From an uncultured Bacilli bacterium (GTDB lineage: Bacteria; Bacillota_I; Bacilli_A; RF39; UBA660): a stretch of DNA of 64,000 bases. The stretch's first letter is position 1, and the number at the start of each line of letters is the position of its first letter. Positions 50,101 through 58,056 of the stretch are shown here, piece by piece. The DNA lies in NCBI GenBank assembly GCA_934098515.1, contig CAKOOK010000001.1:92035-156034 (forward strand), in the 5' to 3' direction. The translations under genes and the position numbers were made by a program. The notes under the pieces are model-generated. The model saw only the letters and a list, made by a program, of their open reading frames with translations. It was not told where the DNA came from and did not search any database.

Positions 50101-52234
50101 TAGATTGATTAGACCATGCACCAGAGATATTACCTGTAACAAATGCTATATTGGTATCTCTTGTTACAAGGAAATAGTATTTAACTCCTTCTAAAACTTT
50201 TTCTAAGGTGCCATTTTCATTTTTGATTTTTATGAGTTCATAATATTGGCATCCGTTTGTTTGATTACATGTACCTGTCGTAAGCATTTCAGCGTTGCTG
50301 TTATAGTATCCGTATAAAGCTTCTCCATATGGCAGAATTACCTCTCTATATAGGCCTCCTGCTAAATCTCCTATGTTTACTTGTTCACTAGTTTCGTTTA
50401 TGTGTTGTGGGGTTGTTTCATTAAATGAAGCTCCATACCAGCTTTCAGCTTTAGTATAATAAGTTCTTGTAGATGAATACTCGGTTCCTCTTGCGGGTCT
50501 CATTATGTCGCATCCACCATTATTACGACAGGTTGTATTGTTAGTTACTTCTTGCCAGCCGTACCATCCAGATTCTTGATAATCGCCTGCAATTATTTGT
50601 CCATTTCTCGGAACTCTTACTGAGTAATATAAATCGTCAATTTCCCAGTACGATACTGTACCTCTTGCTAGTTTTAAGCCGGCATCAAAGAAGTAATTAA
50701 AAGCACTATTCCAATTGTTTCCAGAAATGTTATAGGTTCTTGCGTTTATCCACGAAGAATAAAAGGTTATTTCAATAGGATTTGGTTTCCCATTTTCATA
50801 CGTTACTGGTATTCTTACTTTTCTTACATAAATATCTCGGTCTATCTCAATAGTTGCATTTGGATATTCTGTTAGCCAGCCATTAAATGCTTTATTAGCT
50901 GGTCTATTTGCAAATGGATTGTCTATTAAATCGAATTCAACGAAGTCATCTGATGTATCTTCTGTGCCATTAGTATTTATTTCGTAGATTTTGTAATAAA
51001 TATATGTATCTTGTTCTTCTGTAAGTGATACTTTTCCTATATTTTGATTGTTATAGTCAGCGCCTTTATATGTTGCTGCTACGTAGACTAAGTTATTTTC
51101 ACTATATATTTCTTTTAAAATTCTTGTGGGAATTGTTTGATTAGAACTACTTGTGTAGTTTAGTCCCATGTAGTAATCATAGTCTGCAAGAAAGTCATTA
51201 ACATATACAATATTATTTTCAATACCACTTTCATGAGATGTTATGCCAGCCGTTTCATTTGTTAGTGCAATCTCATCAATTCCATTGTTCATTAGTCTTA
51301 TCGTATTATTCGCATAAGTCCATGTGAAATTTGAATTCTTATTTAGAATGTTTATAATACTCTTAACTGGATATTGATTTTCAAAAGTGATGATGTTATC
51401 AGTCTTGTTATAACCATAAGATGTTATGTTTGATGACTCGGCGTTATTAAATAAATTTAGGTTATTAATATGATAAATAATATTTGACACTTGACTATTG
51501 TTATAATTATTAATTAAGATAGCTGAATTTGAATTAGAATCGTTCAAGTCTACATGAATATTGCTTATGTTATTATTTTGCTTATCATTTATTAATAGTC
51601 CTGCTGATTGTGTTTCATAATTTTCATCTTCACTTATGTTGTATTTTATATTACTAAGGGAGATGTTATTTAAGGTACTATTTGCTACATTAGTAGCAAG
51701 AGCTGATATTGTACGTTTTTGGTTTACTTTATTTGCCGCTATTTTAAGATTTGTGATGTTTAAATTTTTGATGTTTGCACCATTAAGATTTGAAAAAAGT
51801 GAATATTCACATGTAGCAGTTTCTTCGTTGCTACTGCAGTTATTAAAATTTAAATTAGATAGTGTGTATCCATTTCCGTTGATGGTTCCACTAAATGTTT
51901 TGCTAGTTTCTATAAATGAAAAGTCTCTATTATCAAAATCTATATTATTTTTTATTTCATAAAATTTATTAAAATATGATGAAGAATCTTCACTTTTTAA
52001 TTTATTAAATAGGAGGGCAAACTCTGAACCCTCAGTTATTATATACGGATTAGACTCGCTTCCATCTCCATCTTGAAAAGATGTTGCTATACTTCCATCC
52101 CATATACTTGATGTTAATTTTTCACTGAATGTTGGATAAAGTTTAATTGCCGCAAAAACAATAGTGAAGATTGTTAAAATTGCTACTAATGAAATGAATA
52201 AATTTTTTTTATTTTTTATACGCAATGCCCTCAT
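44102..52234 (-). CDS. Giant (about 2,710 residue) repeat surface protein with YGGGN repeats and CBM2-like insertion
   Basis: 2710 residues from the ATG at 52234 behind GGATGGAG; a TTG 18 bases upstream is in frame. Order: signal or anchor helix (about 8-30); beta-helix with GLUG-like motif TFSGTINGNGYTLSNL (about 105-125); an InlB-type repeat near 470; a Trp- and Tyr-rich region (500-720); a long stretch of repeats, about 900-1850, each close to 25 residues with YGGGN or FGGGN and V.G.GI; a domain at about 1457-1590 that resembles a CBM2 cellulose-binding module, between repeats; then immunoglobulin-like domains to the end. No sortase tail or C-terminal helix is seen, so the anchor is at the N-terminus. 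Adhesion or carbohydrate binding is likely. Confidence 0.8.
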   Translation of the reverse strand: MRALRIKNKKNLFISLVAILTIFTIVFAAIKLYPTFSEKLTSSIWDGSIATSFQDGDGSESNPYIITEGSEFALLFNKLKSEDSSSYFNKFYEIKNNIDFDNRDFSFIETSKTFSGTINGNGYTLSNLNFNNCSSNEETATCEYSLFSNLNGANIKNLNITNLKIAANKVNQKRTISALATNVANSTLNNISLSNIKYNISEDENYETQSAGLLINDKQNNNISNIHVDLNDSNSNSAILINNYNNSQVSNIIYHINNLNLFNNAESSNITSYGYNKTDNIITFENQYPVKSIINILNKNSNFTWTYANNTIRLMNNGIDEIALTNETAGITSHESGIENNIVYVNDFLADYDYYMGLNYTSSSNQTIPTRILKEIYSENNLVYVAATYKGADYNNQNIGKVSLTEEQDTYIYYKIYEINTNGTEDTSDDFVEFDLIDNPFANRPANKAFNGWLTEYPNATIEIDRDIYVRKVRIPVTYENGKPNPIEITFYSSWINARTYNISGNNWNSAFNYFFDAGLKLARGTVSYWEIDDLYYSVRVPRNGQIIAGDYQESGWYGWQEVTNNTTCRNNGGCDIMRPARGTEYSSTRTYYTKAESWYGASFNETTPQHINETSEQVNIGDLAGGLYREVILPYGEALYGYYNSNAEMLTTGTCNQTNGCQYYELIKIKNENGTLEKVLEGVKYYFLVTRDTNIAFVTGNISGAWSNQSKPFTLTAINNQINNINRYYWEQSDTLNIGADTRIEMIRINSGKSMQTGDDAPYTNRTIFGNYYNLKIGRGITQYNNYASFDAAAGGSTSFSGTTVKRYTFIVESGFYNNLGLTTTTSSSGTHYVMAYGTYGNDYDRVTNNNNNFIVQYCASGSWGATIRSTSTSTIALNTTVKSGNIGKNNYDYAAGLYVGGRNNGNHYVLRKAIIEGGTQANVIGGPLSVETNVKNGNTFLNDTFIYVKGGTPSIIVGGAGASSTYGNRIIQVTGGTVGYAVFGGSNGVMGSDSGQYPGILYGDSYVYIGGHATIGNDSQINHTVSKVESGSVFGAGNGNSSSVGVGSVNNSYIVIDGNATIKKNVYGGGNYGATGYGNKKTYNPSNTEILLAGGTINGSVYGAGNNNGAGNYAHTITSGSGWYQTKIEFFNINSQIKINMTGGNVKNGIYGGSNITGIVYGSTELNIKNGKVSSVYGGGEGQNTFVRDNIDVTIGTQEEGPNISGNVYGGSAFGTVNATTASESTNSKTVNVTVNNGNITGDVFGGAKGDASSTPKVKGKITVNINGGTIANVYGGFDANGTPENEDIVYLNGGIIGQAFGGGKNTSQTNTNIYLKGAQVDYIYGGSNQSGLVNLTNVYIESGNANYAFGGNNLGGTCEKTNVIMTGGKITEGIFGGGNKIETQNANLTINNGTVNNAYGGGNNAGVSGKTNVIINGGTISKAFGGSNETGTVQESNITLNGSSNTQNQDNSLEAIITPSSRTITDWEKTNYGTNFNQVVTVNVEIKNNSDKTIKSWEGTINIPKSKLYNNYSSDTDVIDNNEKYTFTSAGRWNTQSNHELAPGSSYTFNFTILQENTYFTSEYKITGKNEIEEDLTSTNTGFKIYGGNNKGGLTNNANVNIKNGYAFEVYGGGNEADVNNPKVTVTGGTTYNIYGGGNAANIINNTNLNISGGQITNNIYGGGNFGEVLKSTFVSITNGTVQGSAYGGGNGSPAIVNENTNITVSGTTTIGSTSCSKKANCSLFGGGNAAATGKDGTSKSTVNLAGGHIYGNVYGGANTSVVKGDAIVNVANSAVSESTVKAPITLDGTIFGGGEANASGSDTYDYSFISVTKSITVNLDATDFSDINIKGSIFGSGNASSSSGTSKINITKFGSDENPKKITSIQRTDILNINNSGMILIGATDRTNEYSDTLFTLSIIGKLNLKNNSSLYLESGTNLLQEFNSLVDDSTLAEVVIDEETGSYTRNVDNRIYALEGVKAINIAKGETIDETATDYGEVNGMTFFGLYTYNSSGHVNAGIYKKSIQNGDDLNWGDMPTQGSYVLGLHKANHDITKDGFYSNFMNEETSKNKANYITPTPENSDFYMWIIGELVVEYNIDLSASKYSTLGIKEVSFYDFADPNTNFEILGFDYSNLKEGVSLVEREDVPRIAATTADADNIMSLKMETGSTGWINRGETVLLSKEPSIIGDKKYIGENSNSVPTLAFYLYHSKNLGTTDEMGKVSIVVMAIRRIDGLTSEAKRIVINVNLSRVLYNTNDYEGAITSGRKYEIFPSTAVDITDKSSISAYFSLYKDGENVYKDGDNRSLVSTSVLPLHTKITMIDLSKTTPEYYYHTINEDDVTRAEAEIASHGDVSYPLSSFETMGALNSNVYYNNGSNSADYYHPDKNTSSEEFIFILDFEDTNIQADMLNNHLILELKDKQGETRISILGNQYDVMSYDIYTGKDAIIDIDGTISKNTIYSGEDFKLDLETAYTQSKSGSTIINDTKLLDYKLGIKISLIDENGNAVSGTSMMGLYYEIDGNKYYPNLDGTTRIKISEKIGNVKTWITVNTANSNIPTGSYTLKIDSYGSPDGIYYGLNPSDTLEIPINYINEKYGLDIKIDNKDLIINKETGTNIDGNSTLEFTIKYNSVFENPSLNMKLYRRSYNEVYDTNYELVDLQEYLDMTLIKKNGSDNEYIVSSNPSDNTKLRLDLKNNLLNGTYKLEFILYDNNSKIGTVEKYIIIK
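46690..49550 (-). repeat. YGGGN-type repeat array coding region
   Basis: About 30 degenerate repeats of roughly 25 codons, each coding a (V/I)YGGGN or FGGGN core and a preceding (T/N)GG.I. Interrupted at about 47480-47880 by the CBM2-like domain. Boundaries are estimates. Confidence 0.8.
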
Positions 52235-52262
52235 ATTTTTTACTCCATCCAATTATACTACC

Positions 52263-52291
52263 ATTATAACATTTAGGCTCGGTAAATACAA
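52263..52291 (-). promoter_or_regulatory. Promoter of the giant surface-protein operon
   Basis: Minus strand TTGTAT, 17 bases, TATAAT with a TGn extension, 29 bases before the start. Confidence 0.65.
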
Positions 52292-52300
52292 TAAAACATT

Positions 52301-52331
52301 AAAAAAAGTCTACTTTGAAAATAGACTTTAG
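52301..52331 (-). terminator. Terminator of the 54045-52354 operon
   Basis: AAAGTCTA-TTTTCAAAG-TAGACTTT then TTTT on the minus strand. Confidence 0.85.
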
Positions 52332-52353
52332 TATATAAATTCACAATAGATTA

Positions 52354-53331
52354 TTATGCTGCGGTTGCATTTTGGCTTAATGCAATATTTAATGAAATAC
52401 CAGTACCAGAAGCATTATTTTCACAGTCAACGTCTTGACCTTCAACCCAGAAATAAATTCTCATTTTCGTAATACCAGTTTTTAATGAGAAAATAGCAGT
52501 ATATGATGTTGGGGTTGCAAGTGTTCCAATTGTATCAACTTTTACGTAATTCTCATCTTCATATGTTAATTCTTTTTTTTCTACTGCTGCTTTTACGCCC
52601 TTATAATCTAATTTATTATTTCCCGGTGCTGCAGTTAAACTGTTGATTCCGTATACTGTGCTAGCTTGTGTTACACCATAACTTGTATGATCATCATAAT
52701 TTGGTTCCCAAACAACAACGTCAGTTGCAGTTGCTCCATTTAAAGCATATACTGTATCTATGGCTGCATCTGCTGGTTTATTTCCTTCATTTACGAATGC
52801 TATACGAGAAGCATTTTTTAATCCTTTTTCTTCACTAGTTGCTTCTTTTGTAACATTTGCTGATGTTGTTAGATAAATTTGACCTGCTGTTTCTGTTTTA
52901 AAGAATACGTCAAAAGCAACATAGTTTCCAGAAGTTCCGTTTGCTTCATTAACAGCTTTGGTTGTACTTAATTTTAGTACTCCACCATCACTTGTTACTT
53001 CACCGTCGTACATATCAAGTGCGCCTGCTTCTGTTTCATCCATAGTTTTACCAGTTGTTGTATTTGTTATTGTTCCAGGCATTTGGTTTTTTACGCCTTT
53101 CCATGTAGCGCTCGTTAAATCAACATTAGTAAGAGTTGTTTTCCAATTAGTTGCATCTGCTGATATTAATAAACCAGAACTTGTAGTTACTTTAACATCA
53201 ATGCCTTCGATAGATACATTTTTATTTGATGTGAACCATGCATAGGTTGATGTTCCTAGTAATACTACTGAAAGTAATAGTAATAATATAAGTGAAGATA
53301 ATTTCTTCTGTTTTTTTCTTTTATTCTTCAT
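52354..53331 (-). CDS. Secreted TasA/camelysin-like protein with AWF signal end
   Basis: 325 residues from the ATG at 53331 behind GGAGTG. Basic leader KNKRKKQKK, helix (13-30), then TYAWFTSNKNVSIEGIDVKVT, a family signal end (AWF replaces AYF). The mature domain is Ser/Thr/Ala-rich with two Cys at the end (DVDCENN). It shares FWVEGQDVDCENNASG with WIEGDDPECTNSLLG of the upstream protein. Likely a fibre or matrix subunit, processed by one of the SipW-type peptidases. Confidence 0.7.
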   Translation of the reverse strand: MKNKRKKQKKLSSLILLLLLSVVLLGTSTYAWFTSNKNVSIEGIDVKVTTSSGLLISADATNWKTTLTNVDLTSATWKGVKNQMPGTITNTTTGKTMDETEAGALDMYDGEVTSDGGVLKLSTTKAVNEANGTSGNYVAFDVFFKTETAGQIYLTTSANVTKEATSEEKGLKNASRIAFVNEGNKPADAAIDTVYALNGATATDVVVWEPNYDDHTSYGVTQASTVYGINSLTAAPGNNKLDYKGVKAAVEKKELTYEDENYVKVDTIGTLATPTSYTAIFSLKTGITKMRIYFWVEGQDVDCENNASGTGISLNIALSQNATAA

Positions 53332-53349
53332 AATACACTCCAAACAATT

Positions 53350-54045
53350 TTATTCTCTTATATGATCTTCTGTAATGTCCATGTGCATTTTTACTTCTCC
53401 ACCGAGTAGTGAATTAGTACATTCTGGGTCGTCTCCTTCAATCCAAATAACTATTGTGAATTTATCTAGTTCATAAGGTTCAATATTTTCCCTCTTTTGC
53501 AATATTATTGTACCATCTTCGTCTTTAAGAAAAGCTGTTGTTCCTGTCTCTGGTTGTCCATCCGTTGCGCTTTCTTTGGCATAAACGACTTTTTCGTCAT
53601 TTCGATATATCATTACTCTGATTGCTTCATCTGCATCTTTGATGACATCATCCATGACCATTTTGTACCAATAATTAGTTGCTTCAGTGCCTTGATTTTC
53701 AACATAAAATGTATAAGCTATGTAGTTATCACCATTATGTGAACCATCAGATTCATTGTTGATATTTTGTGGCAACCATTTTATTGATATATTCGTCATA
53801 AATCTAGAACCATCAGCAAACAATCTTCTTTTTGAGTGTGGATCATTTACGCTTTCATAGATTACTATGCTGCTGTTGTCTCCATCATTATATATACTTA
53901 GAGTTCCTCTTTGAAAGATGGATACAAGTACTAAATAAACGACTATAAGTACAAATAGCAATGCAATTAAGGATATTTTAACAATACGCTTGAATTCACG
54001 CCATTTTTTGATTCTATCCGCAGTTTTGATTACTTCTTTTGCCAT
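53350..54045 (-). CDS. Membrane-anchored protein with TasA/camelysin-like C-terminal motif
   Basis: 231 residues behind AGGAGGAAT; helix at 24-46 with a basic start, then RGTLSIYNDGDNSSIVIYES and a C-terminal part WIEGDDPECTNSLLG, the same motif as in the downstream protein. The cysteine is shared. The N-terminus differs from the TasA signal. It is the first gene of a two-gene operon, so it may be a minor subunit or an anchor for the 52354 protein. Function unknown. Confidence 0.6.
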   Translation of the reverse strand: MAKEVIKTADRIKKWREFKRIVKISLIALLFVLIVVYLVLVSIFQRGTLSIYNDGDNSSIVIYESVNDPHSKRRLFADGSRFMTNISIKWLPQNINNESDGSHNGDNYIAYTFYVENQGTEATNYWYKMVMDDVIKDADEAIRVMIYRNDEKVVYAKESATDGQPETGTTAFLKDEDGTIILQKRENIEPYELDKFTIVIWIEGDDPECTNSLLGGEVKMHMDITEDHIRE

Positions 54046-54107
54046 AATTCCTCCTCAATCCTGCTAGATATACACATGATAGATTACACTCCCTACCATA
54101 CAATGTC

Positions 54108-54136
54108 ATTATATTATAGTTTTTTGAGAAAAGCAA
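54108..54136 (-). promoter_or_regulatory. Promoter of the 54045-52354 operon
   Basis: TTGCTT, 17 bases, TATAAT on the minus strand, about 60 bases before the start; the 54046-54166 gap holds nothing else I can name. Confidence 0.6.
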
Positions 54137-54166
54137 TATATTTTGTCGAAATATGTATTTTTTTTA

Positions 54167-55549
54167 TTATAGTTTTTTAGATTTAGAAATGTAAAAATAA
54201 AATTTTGTTCCTTTGTTTTTTGTGCTTTCAACACCGTACTTGAAATTATGTTTTACAAGAATATTTTGAACTATAGATAATCCCAAGCCTGTTCCTACTA
54301 CGTTTCGTTTATGATTTTTTTCGTCTTTATAATATTTAGTCCAGATTTGTTTAATGTCATTTTTATCGATGCCTTTCCCAGTGTCGATTACTTCAACTAG
54401 ATAATTATTTCTATTTTCTGTAATATTTATTTTTACTGTTAAATCCTCGCCAGTATAATTTATTGCGTTATTTATTAGGTTATATAAAACTTGATTTATT
54501 TTATTTTTATCTGCATGAACTACAGCAATTTCTGGTGCATTTAGGATTAGTTTGTAGTTTTCAGTTTCTTTAATTATTTGATATCTATTTAGAATTGATT
54601 TTACTTCTTCAACTAGGTCATAGTCTTCTAAGGTAAGTTCATCTTTATTGTTTTCTAATTTTGATAAATTTAGGATATCGTTTACAAGAATGTTTAGTCT
54701 ATCGGCTTCTTGAATAATTATACTTAGGTTTTCATTTCTTTTATCTTTGTCATTGTAGTTTATATCGCGTGCCATTTCAGCATATGCTTTAATCATGGTT
54801 AAGGGTGTTTTTAAATCATGGGATACGTTTGCCATTAGATCTTTCCTAAGTTCATCTGTGTTTTTAATTTCACTTTTAGCATAGTTTAAGGTTGTTGTTA
54901 GTTCGTCTAGTTCTTTGATATTGTATATTTCTTCATCAGGTTCATAATTTCCTTTTGCCATTTCTTTGGCCTTATTTGTAATTTTTAATATTGGTTTATT
55001 TAACATATCGGATACGAGAATTGACATTATGCCAGATAGAATTATTACGATAAAAGTTATGTATATTAACTGACCACTTAAAACATTAGTTGTACTGTTA
55101 ACGTCTTCTAGTTTAGTATTTAAAATTATATATATATTATCATTTAATTTTAGACCGTATATAATACTTTTAGAATCATATCTTGGGTCGATTATTTTTA
55201 TTAGACTTTTTTTAGATGTTCCTGTTATAATTTTATTTTTGGCATTTATGATTTTAGCGTTGTTTGAATTTAATATGCAGTCTTTATTTTGAGTGTTATA
55301 ACCATATATTTTATCTCCATAGTAAACTTCAGCACACATATCATTGTTGTAAATTTCTTCTTCTAAGTTTTCTAGATTATTTTCGGAAATTTTGGATGCA
55401 ACTTCAATTATTTTGTTATACTGATATCTTTCAAAAAAAATCTTTAAAAATACTATTTGAAACAGCCAAAGAAGAAGTAGGATTATTGCTGAGTATGAAA
55501 GTAAGTAAATGAAAGTTTTTTTTCTGATACTGTTACTCTTTGTATTCAA
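54167..55549 (-). CDS. Sensor histidine kinase
   Basis: 460 residues. Two membrane helices (about 12-35 and 165-187) enclose an extracytoplasmic sensor domain with cysteines. A HAMP domain (188-240), HisKA with the phospho-His243 in VSHDLKTPL, and HATPase_c with NLINNAINYTG, DTGKGI and GTGLGLSI follow. It phosphorylates the regulator encoded upstream. The signal is unknown; Pho/Vic type is a general resemblance. The gene overlaps the regulator gene by 17 bases, so the pair is coupled. Confidence 0.92.
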   Translation of the reverse strand: MNTKSNSIRKKTFIYLLSYSAIILLLLWLFQIVFLKIFFERYQYNKIIEVASKISENNLENLEEEIYNNDMCAEVYYGDKIYGYNTQNKDCILNSNNAKIINAKNKIITGTSKKSLIKIIDPRYDSKSIIYGLKLNDNIYIILNTKLEDVNSTTNVLSGQLIYITFIVIILSGIMSILVSDMLNKPILKITNKAKEMAKGNYEPDEEIYNIKELDELTTTLNYAKSEIKNTDELRKDLMANVSHDLKTPLTMIKAYAEMARDINYNDKDKRNENLSIIIQEADRLNILVNDILNLSKLENNKDELTLEDYDLVEEVKSILNRYQIIKETENYKLILNAPEIAVVHADKNKINQVLYNLINNAINYTGEDLTVKINITENRNNYLVEVIDTGKGIDKNDIKQIWTKYYKDEKNHKRNVVGTGLGLSIVQNILVKHNFKYGVESTKNKGTKFYFYISKSKKL

Positions 55550-56192
55550 ATTTATAGCCTACCTTTCTAATTGTTTTTATGTTATCACGGTAGTTTTTAA
55601 GCTTGCTTCTAAGAAGTTTGATATGAGCATCAATTGTGCGGTCATCGGCTTCATAGTCGTATCCCCATATTTTATTTATGATTACTTCTCTTGATAATGC
55701 TATATTAAGGTTAGTTAAAAATAATTTAAGAAGTTCAAATTGAGTATGAGTGAGTTCAATTATTTCGTCATTAATAGAGACCTCTCTTGTTAGGTTGTTT
55801 AGTTTGATTGTTCCAACTGAAATGATGTCCTCACCTTTTTGTCTTTTGGTAACTGCTTTGATTCTAGCAATTAATTCTTTTGGACTAAATGGTTTAATTA
55901 CATAGTCATCGATTCCCAGATCAAAGCCATTAAGTTTGTCTTCTTCCATAGTACGTGCTGATAGCACTATTACGGGTATGTCTTTGATTTTTTTAATCTC
56001 TCTTATTGCACTAAAGCCATCTCTTTTTGGCATCATGATGTCCATAACGATAACGTTATAATCTTTTGACAAAGCTTTTTCGATTGCTGCATCGCCATCT
56101 TCTGCTTCATCCACTTCATAGTTTTCTAATTTTGCATATTCTTTTATTACGTTTCTGATTAGTTCTTCGTCGTCAACAATTAACAATTTCAC
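55533..56192 (-). CDS. OmpR/PhoB-family response regulator
   Basis: 219 residues from the GTG at 56192, 4 bases behind AAGGTGAT; the in-frame GTG at 56201 overlaps the site. A receiver domain with the phospho-Asp51 (VMDIMMP), acidic pocket DDE near 8-10 and Lys of VIKPFSPKEL; a winged-helix DNA-binding domain follows (about 125-219, ELTHTQFELLKLFL and GYDYEADDRTIDAHIKLLRSKL). Acts with the kinase encoded next. Possible targets are the surface-protein genes nearby, but no sites were recognised. Confidence 0.93.
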   Translation of the reverse strand: MKLLIVDDEELIRNVIKEYAKLENYEVDEAEDGDAAIEKALSKDYNVIVMDIMMPKRDGFSAIREIKKIKDIPVIVLSARTMEEDKLNGFDLGIDDYVIKPFSPKELIARIKAVTKRQKGEDIISVGTIKLNNLTREVSINDEIIELTHTQFELLKLFLTNLNIALSREVIINKIWGYDYEADDRTIDAHIKLLRSKLKNYRDNIKTIRKVGYKFEYKE

Positions 56193-56211
56193 TTTTATCA
56201 CCTTGAGTTAT

Positions 56212-56220
56212 ATTATATCA
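56212..56220 (-). promoter_or_regulatory. Extended -10 promoter of the two-component operon
   Basis: Minus strand TGATATAAT, 20 bases before the start; no good -35. Confidence 0.45.
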
Positions 56221-56238
56221 AATTTATGAAGATTATAT

Positions 56239-56264
56239 GAAAAAAACTAGAATTAATCTAGTTT
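56239..56264 (-). terminator. Terminator of the yebC-like gene
   Basis: AAACTAG-ATTAATT-CTAGTTT followed by T; overlaps the stop codon. Confidence 0.75.
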
Positions 56265-56972
56265 AACGTTTGTGTAGATTGCACTTACATCATCAATTGC
56301 ATCTAGTAAGCCATATAGTTTATCATAAACTTCTTTATCTTCACCAGTTAGAGTTACTTCTTCTTTTGCAAACATACCTACTTCATCGTAAGTGTATTCA
56401 ATTCCTGGAATTATTTTTTCAAGTTCTTCTTTGACTTTGTTAATATCCTTAGGGTTTGCAGTGATTGTTATTTCACCATCATTTGATTCTAAGTCTATGA
56501 TTTCAATTCCAGCATTAAGTAGTTCTTCAAAGATTTTTTCTTCTTCGTTACTTTTAAAAGAAATGATTGCTAGGTAGTCATAATTATATGATACTGAATT
56601 AGTTACTCCTAAACTTTTGTGTACTTTATTAAAAGCAGCTCTTATTTCACCTACAGTGCGGTTTACATTATCTGTTAAAGTTTTGATGATAAAAGTACTT
56701 GCTCCTGGTCCGAATCCTTCATAAATAACTTCTGTATAATCTTCGCCACCTGCGCCTTTTGCTTTATCGATAGCTCTTTTAATAATGTCCATAGGTACTT
56801 GTTCTTTTTTGGCTTTTTCGACTAGATGTTTAAGGTTAATATTTGATTCTAGTTCTGGTACACCTTTTTTAGCAGCTAAATAAATTTCTTTAGCATAGTT
56901 ACTATATAATTTTGCCTTTACTGCACCATTTTTTTGGATGCTTGCTTTTCTTACTTCGTATGCTCTTCCCAT
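56253..56972 (-). CDS. YebC/PmpR-family protein
   Basis: 239 residues from the ATG at 56972 (an upstream in-frame GTG at 56981 lies within the AAGGTGAG site). It opens MGRAYEVRKASIQKNGAVKAKLYSNYAKEI and contains KKEQVPMDIIKRAIDKAKG and YEGFGPGA, all family motifs. YebC proteins were long called transcriptional regulators; recent work assigns them a role in ribosome function at polyproline stretches. Single gene with its own promoter. The start resembles the YeeN-type subgroup. Confidence 0.9.
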   Translation of the reverse strand: MGRAYEVRKASIQKNGAVKAKLYSNYAKEIYLAAKKGVPELESNINLKHLVEKAKKEQVPMDIIKRAIDKAKGAGGEDYTEVIYEGFGPGASTFIIKTLTDNVNRTVGEIRAAFNKVHKSLGVTNSVSYNYDYLAIISFKSNEEEKIFEELLNAGIEIIDLESNDGEITITANPKDINKVKEELEKIIPGIEYTYDEVGMFAKEEVTLTGEDKEVYDKLYGLLDAIDDVSAIYTNVKLD

Positions 56973-56996
56973 ACTTCTCACCTTCCGTTCTTATGT

Positions 56997-57025
56997 ATTA
57001 TAATAAAATTTAAAATAATTTACAA
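56997..57025 (-). promoter_or_regulatory. Promoter of the yebC-like gene
   Basis: TTGTAA, 17 bases, TATAAT on the minus strand; it overlaps the 3' end of the patatin gene. Confidence 0.6.
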
Positions 57026-58056
57026 TCTTTTATAAATGTTTTTAGGTTTTTGTCTTTTATTTTCGTACGTTTTAGTTTAAATATTAGATAAGTTGGATTA
57101 TATATTTTAAAGCGTTCTAGTTTTTCTTTTTTAAGAATGCCTTCAAGTATTTTGATTACAAGTAATTTTGTATCTAGTGTGCGGTATTTAAATTTTAGTT
57201 TGATTATTAAATCTTCATCAATGTGTCTAGTTATTTTCTCATAGTATTTATTCGTTTTATTTTTAAAGTAGTACTTGTTTCCATCTAGATTGTCTAAAAT
57301 TTTTAAGGTATCATAGTATCCTAATTTCATGTTGTGGATATTACTTTCTTTGTCAAAGATAATTATTGAACCTAAATTTTCACTTGGCTTTATTTCAATG
57401 ACTTTAGTTTCTTTTTTTAATTTGTTATGACTTACGCCAATTCCCTTTATTCTTATTGAATATATTGTGTCACATCCGTATTTTTCAACAAGTGATAGTG
57501 GTATGTTGTTGTAAAACCCACCATCTATGTAGTATTTGTTATCTATTATTGGTTTATAGTTAAATAGAGGTAGGTAACAAGATGCTAGGATGTACTCAGC
57601 AAGTTTTCCTTTTGGAATGTCATCTATTGTAAGTTCTAGAGGTTTTAGTCCATCTACTTTTACAGTGATTAAACCTAGTTTTATTTTGCTTTTACGGATT
57701 TTATCTTCATTAATTGATGATTTTAACAGATTAAGAAATTTTGATACGTCAATTCCTTTATTTTTTAAAATTTTTTTGATATTGTTAACACCTAGCTCAA
57801 TATCGGTAATTTTTAAATTTTTACTTTTAATTTTTTCAGCGAGTTCACTATTTATACCGAAAATATCGGTTGTTGCTGTAAGCCAGAGATTAACTAATTT
57901 TTTGATGTCACCTTGAACCATTAAGGCTGCATTTACTGAGCCAATGCTTGTACCTGCAATTATTGATGGCTTTATATGTTTTTTCTTTAAAGCAATATAA
58001 GCGCCAACTTGGTAGGCACCTTTTGCTCCACCACCTTCTAAGGCTATACCTAACAT
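57010..58056 (-). CDS. Patatin-like phospholipase
   Basis: 348 residues. The oxyanion motif LEGGGAKGAYQVG, the nucleophile Ser37 in GTSIGS and the Asp178 in YYIDGGFYNN form the patatin Ser-Asp dyad. The N-terminal half holds the catalytic domain and the C-terminal half (about 215-348) is a Lys-rich extension of unknown role. No signal peptide, so it is probably a cytoplasmic or membrane-surface lipid acyl hydrolase. Overlaps the ZIP gene by 7 bases. Confidence 0.9.
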   Translation of the reverse strand: MLGIALEGGGAKGAYQVGAYIALKKKHIKPSIIAGTSIGSVNAALMVQGDIKKLVNLWLTATTDIFGINSELAEKIKSKNLKITDIELGVNNIKKILKNKGIDVSKFLNLLKSSINEDKIRKSKIKLGLITVKVDGLKPLELTIDDIPKGKLAEYILASCYLPLFNYKPIIDNKYYIDGGFYNNIPLSLVEKYGCDTIYSIRIKGIGVSHNKLKKETKVIEIKPSENLGSIIIFDKESNIHNMKLGYYDTLKILDNLDGNKYYFKNKTNKYYEKITRHIDEDLIIKLKFKYRTLDTKLLVIKILEGILKKEKLERFKIYNPTYLIFKLKRTKIKDKNLKTFIKDCKLF

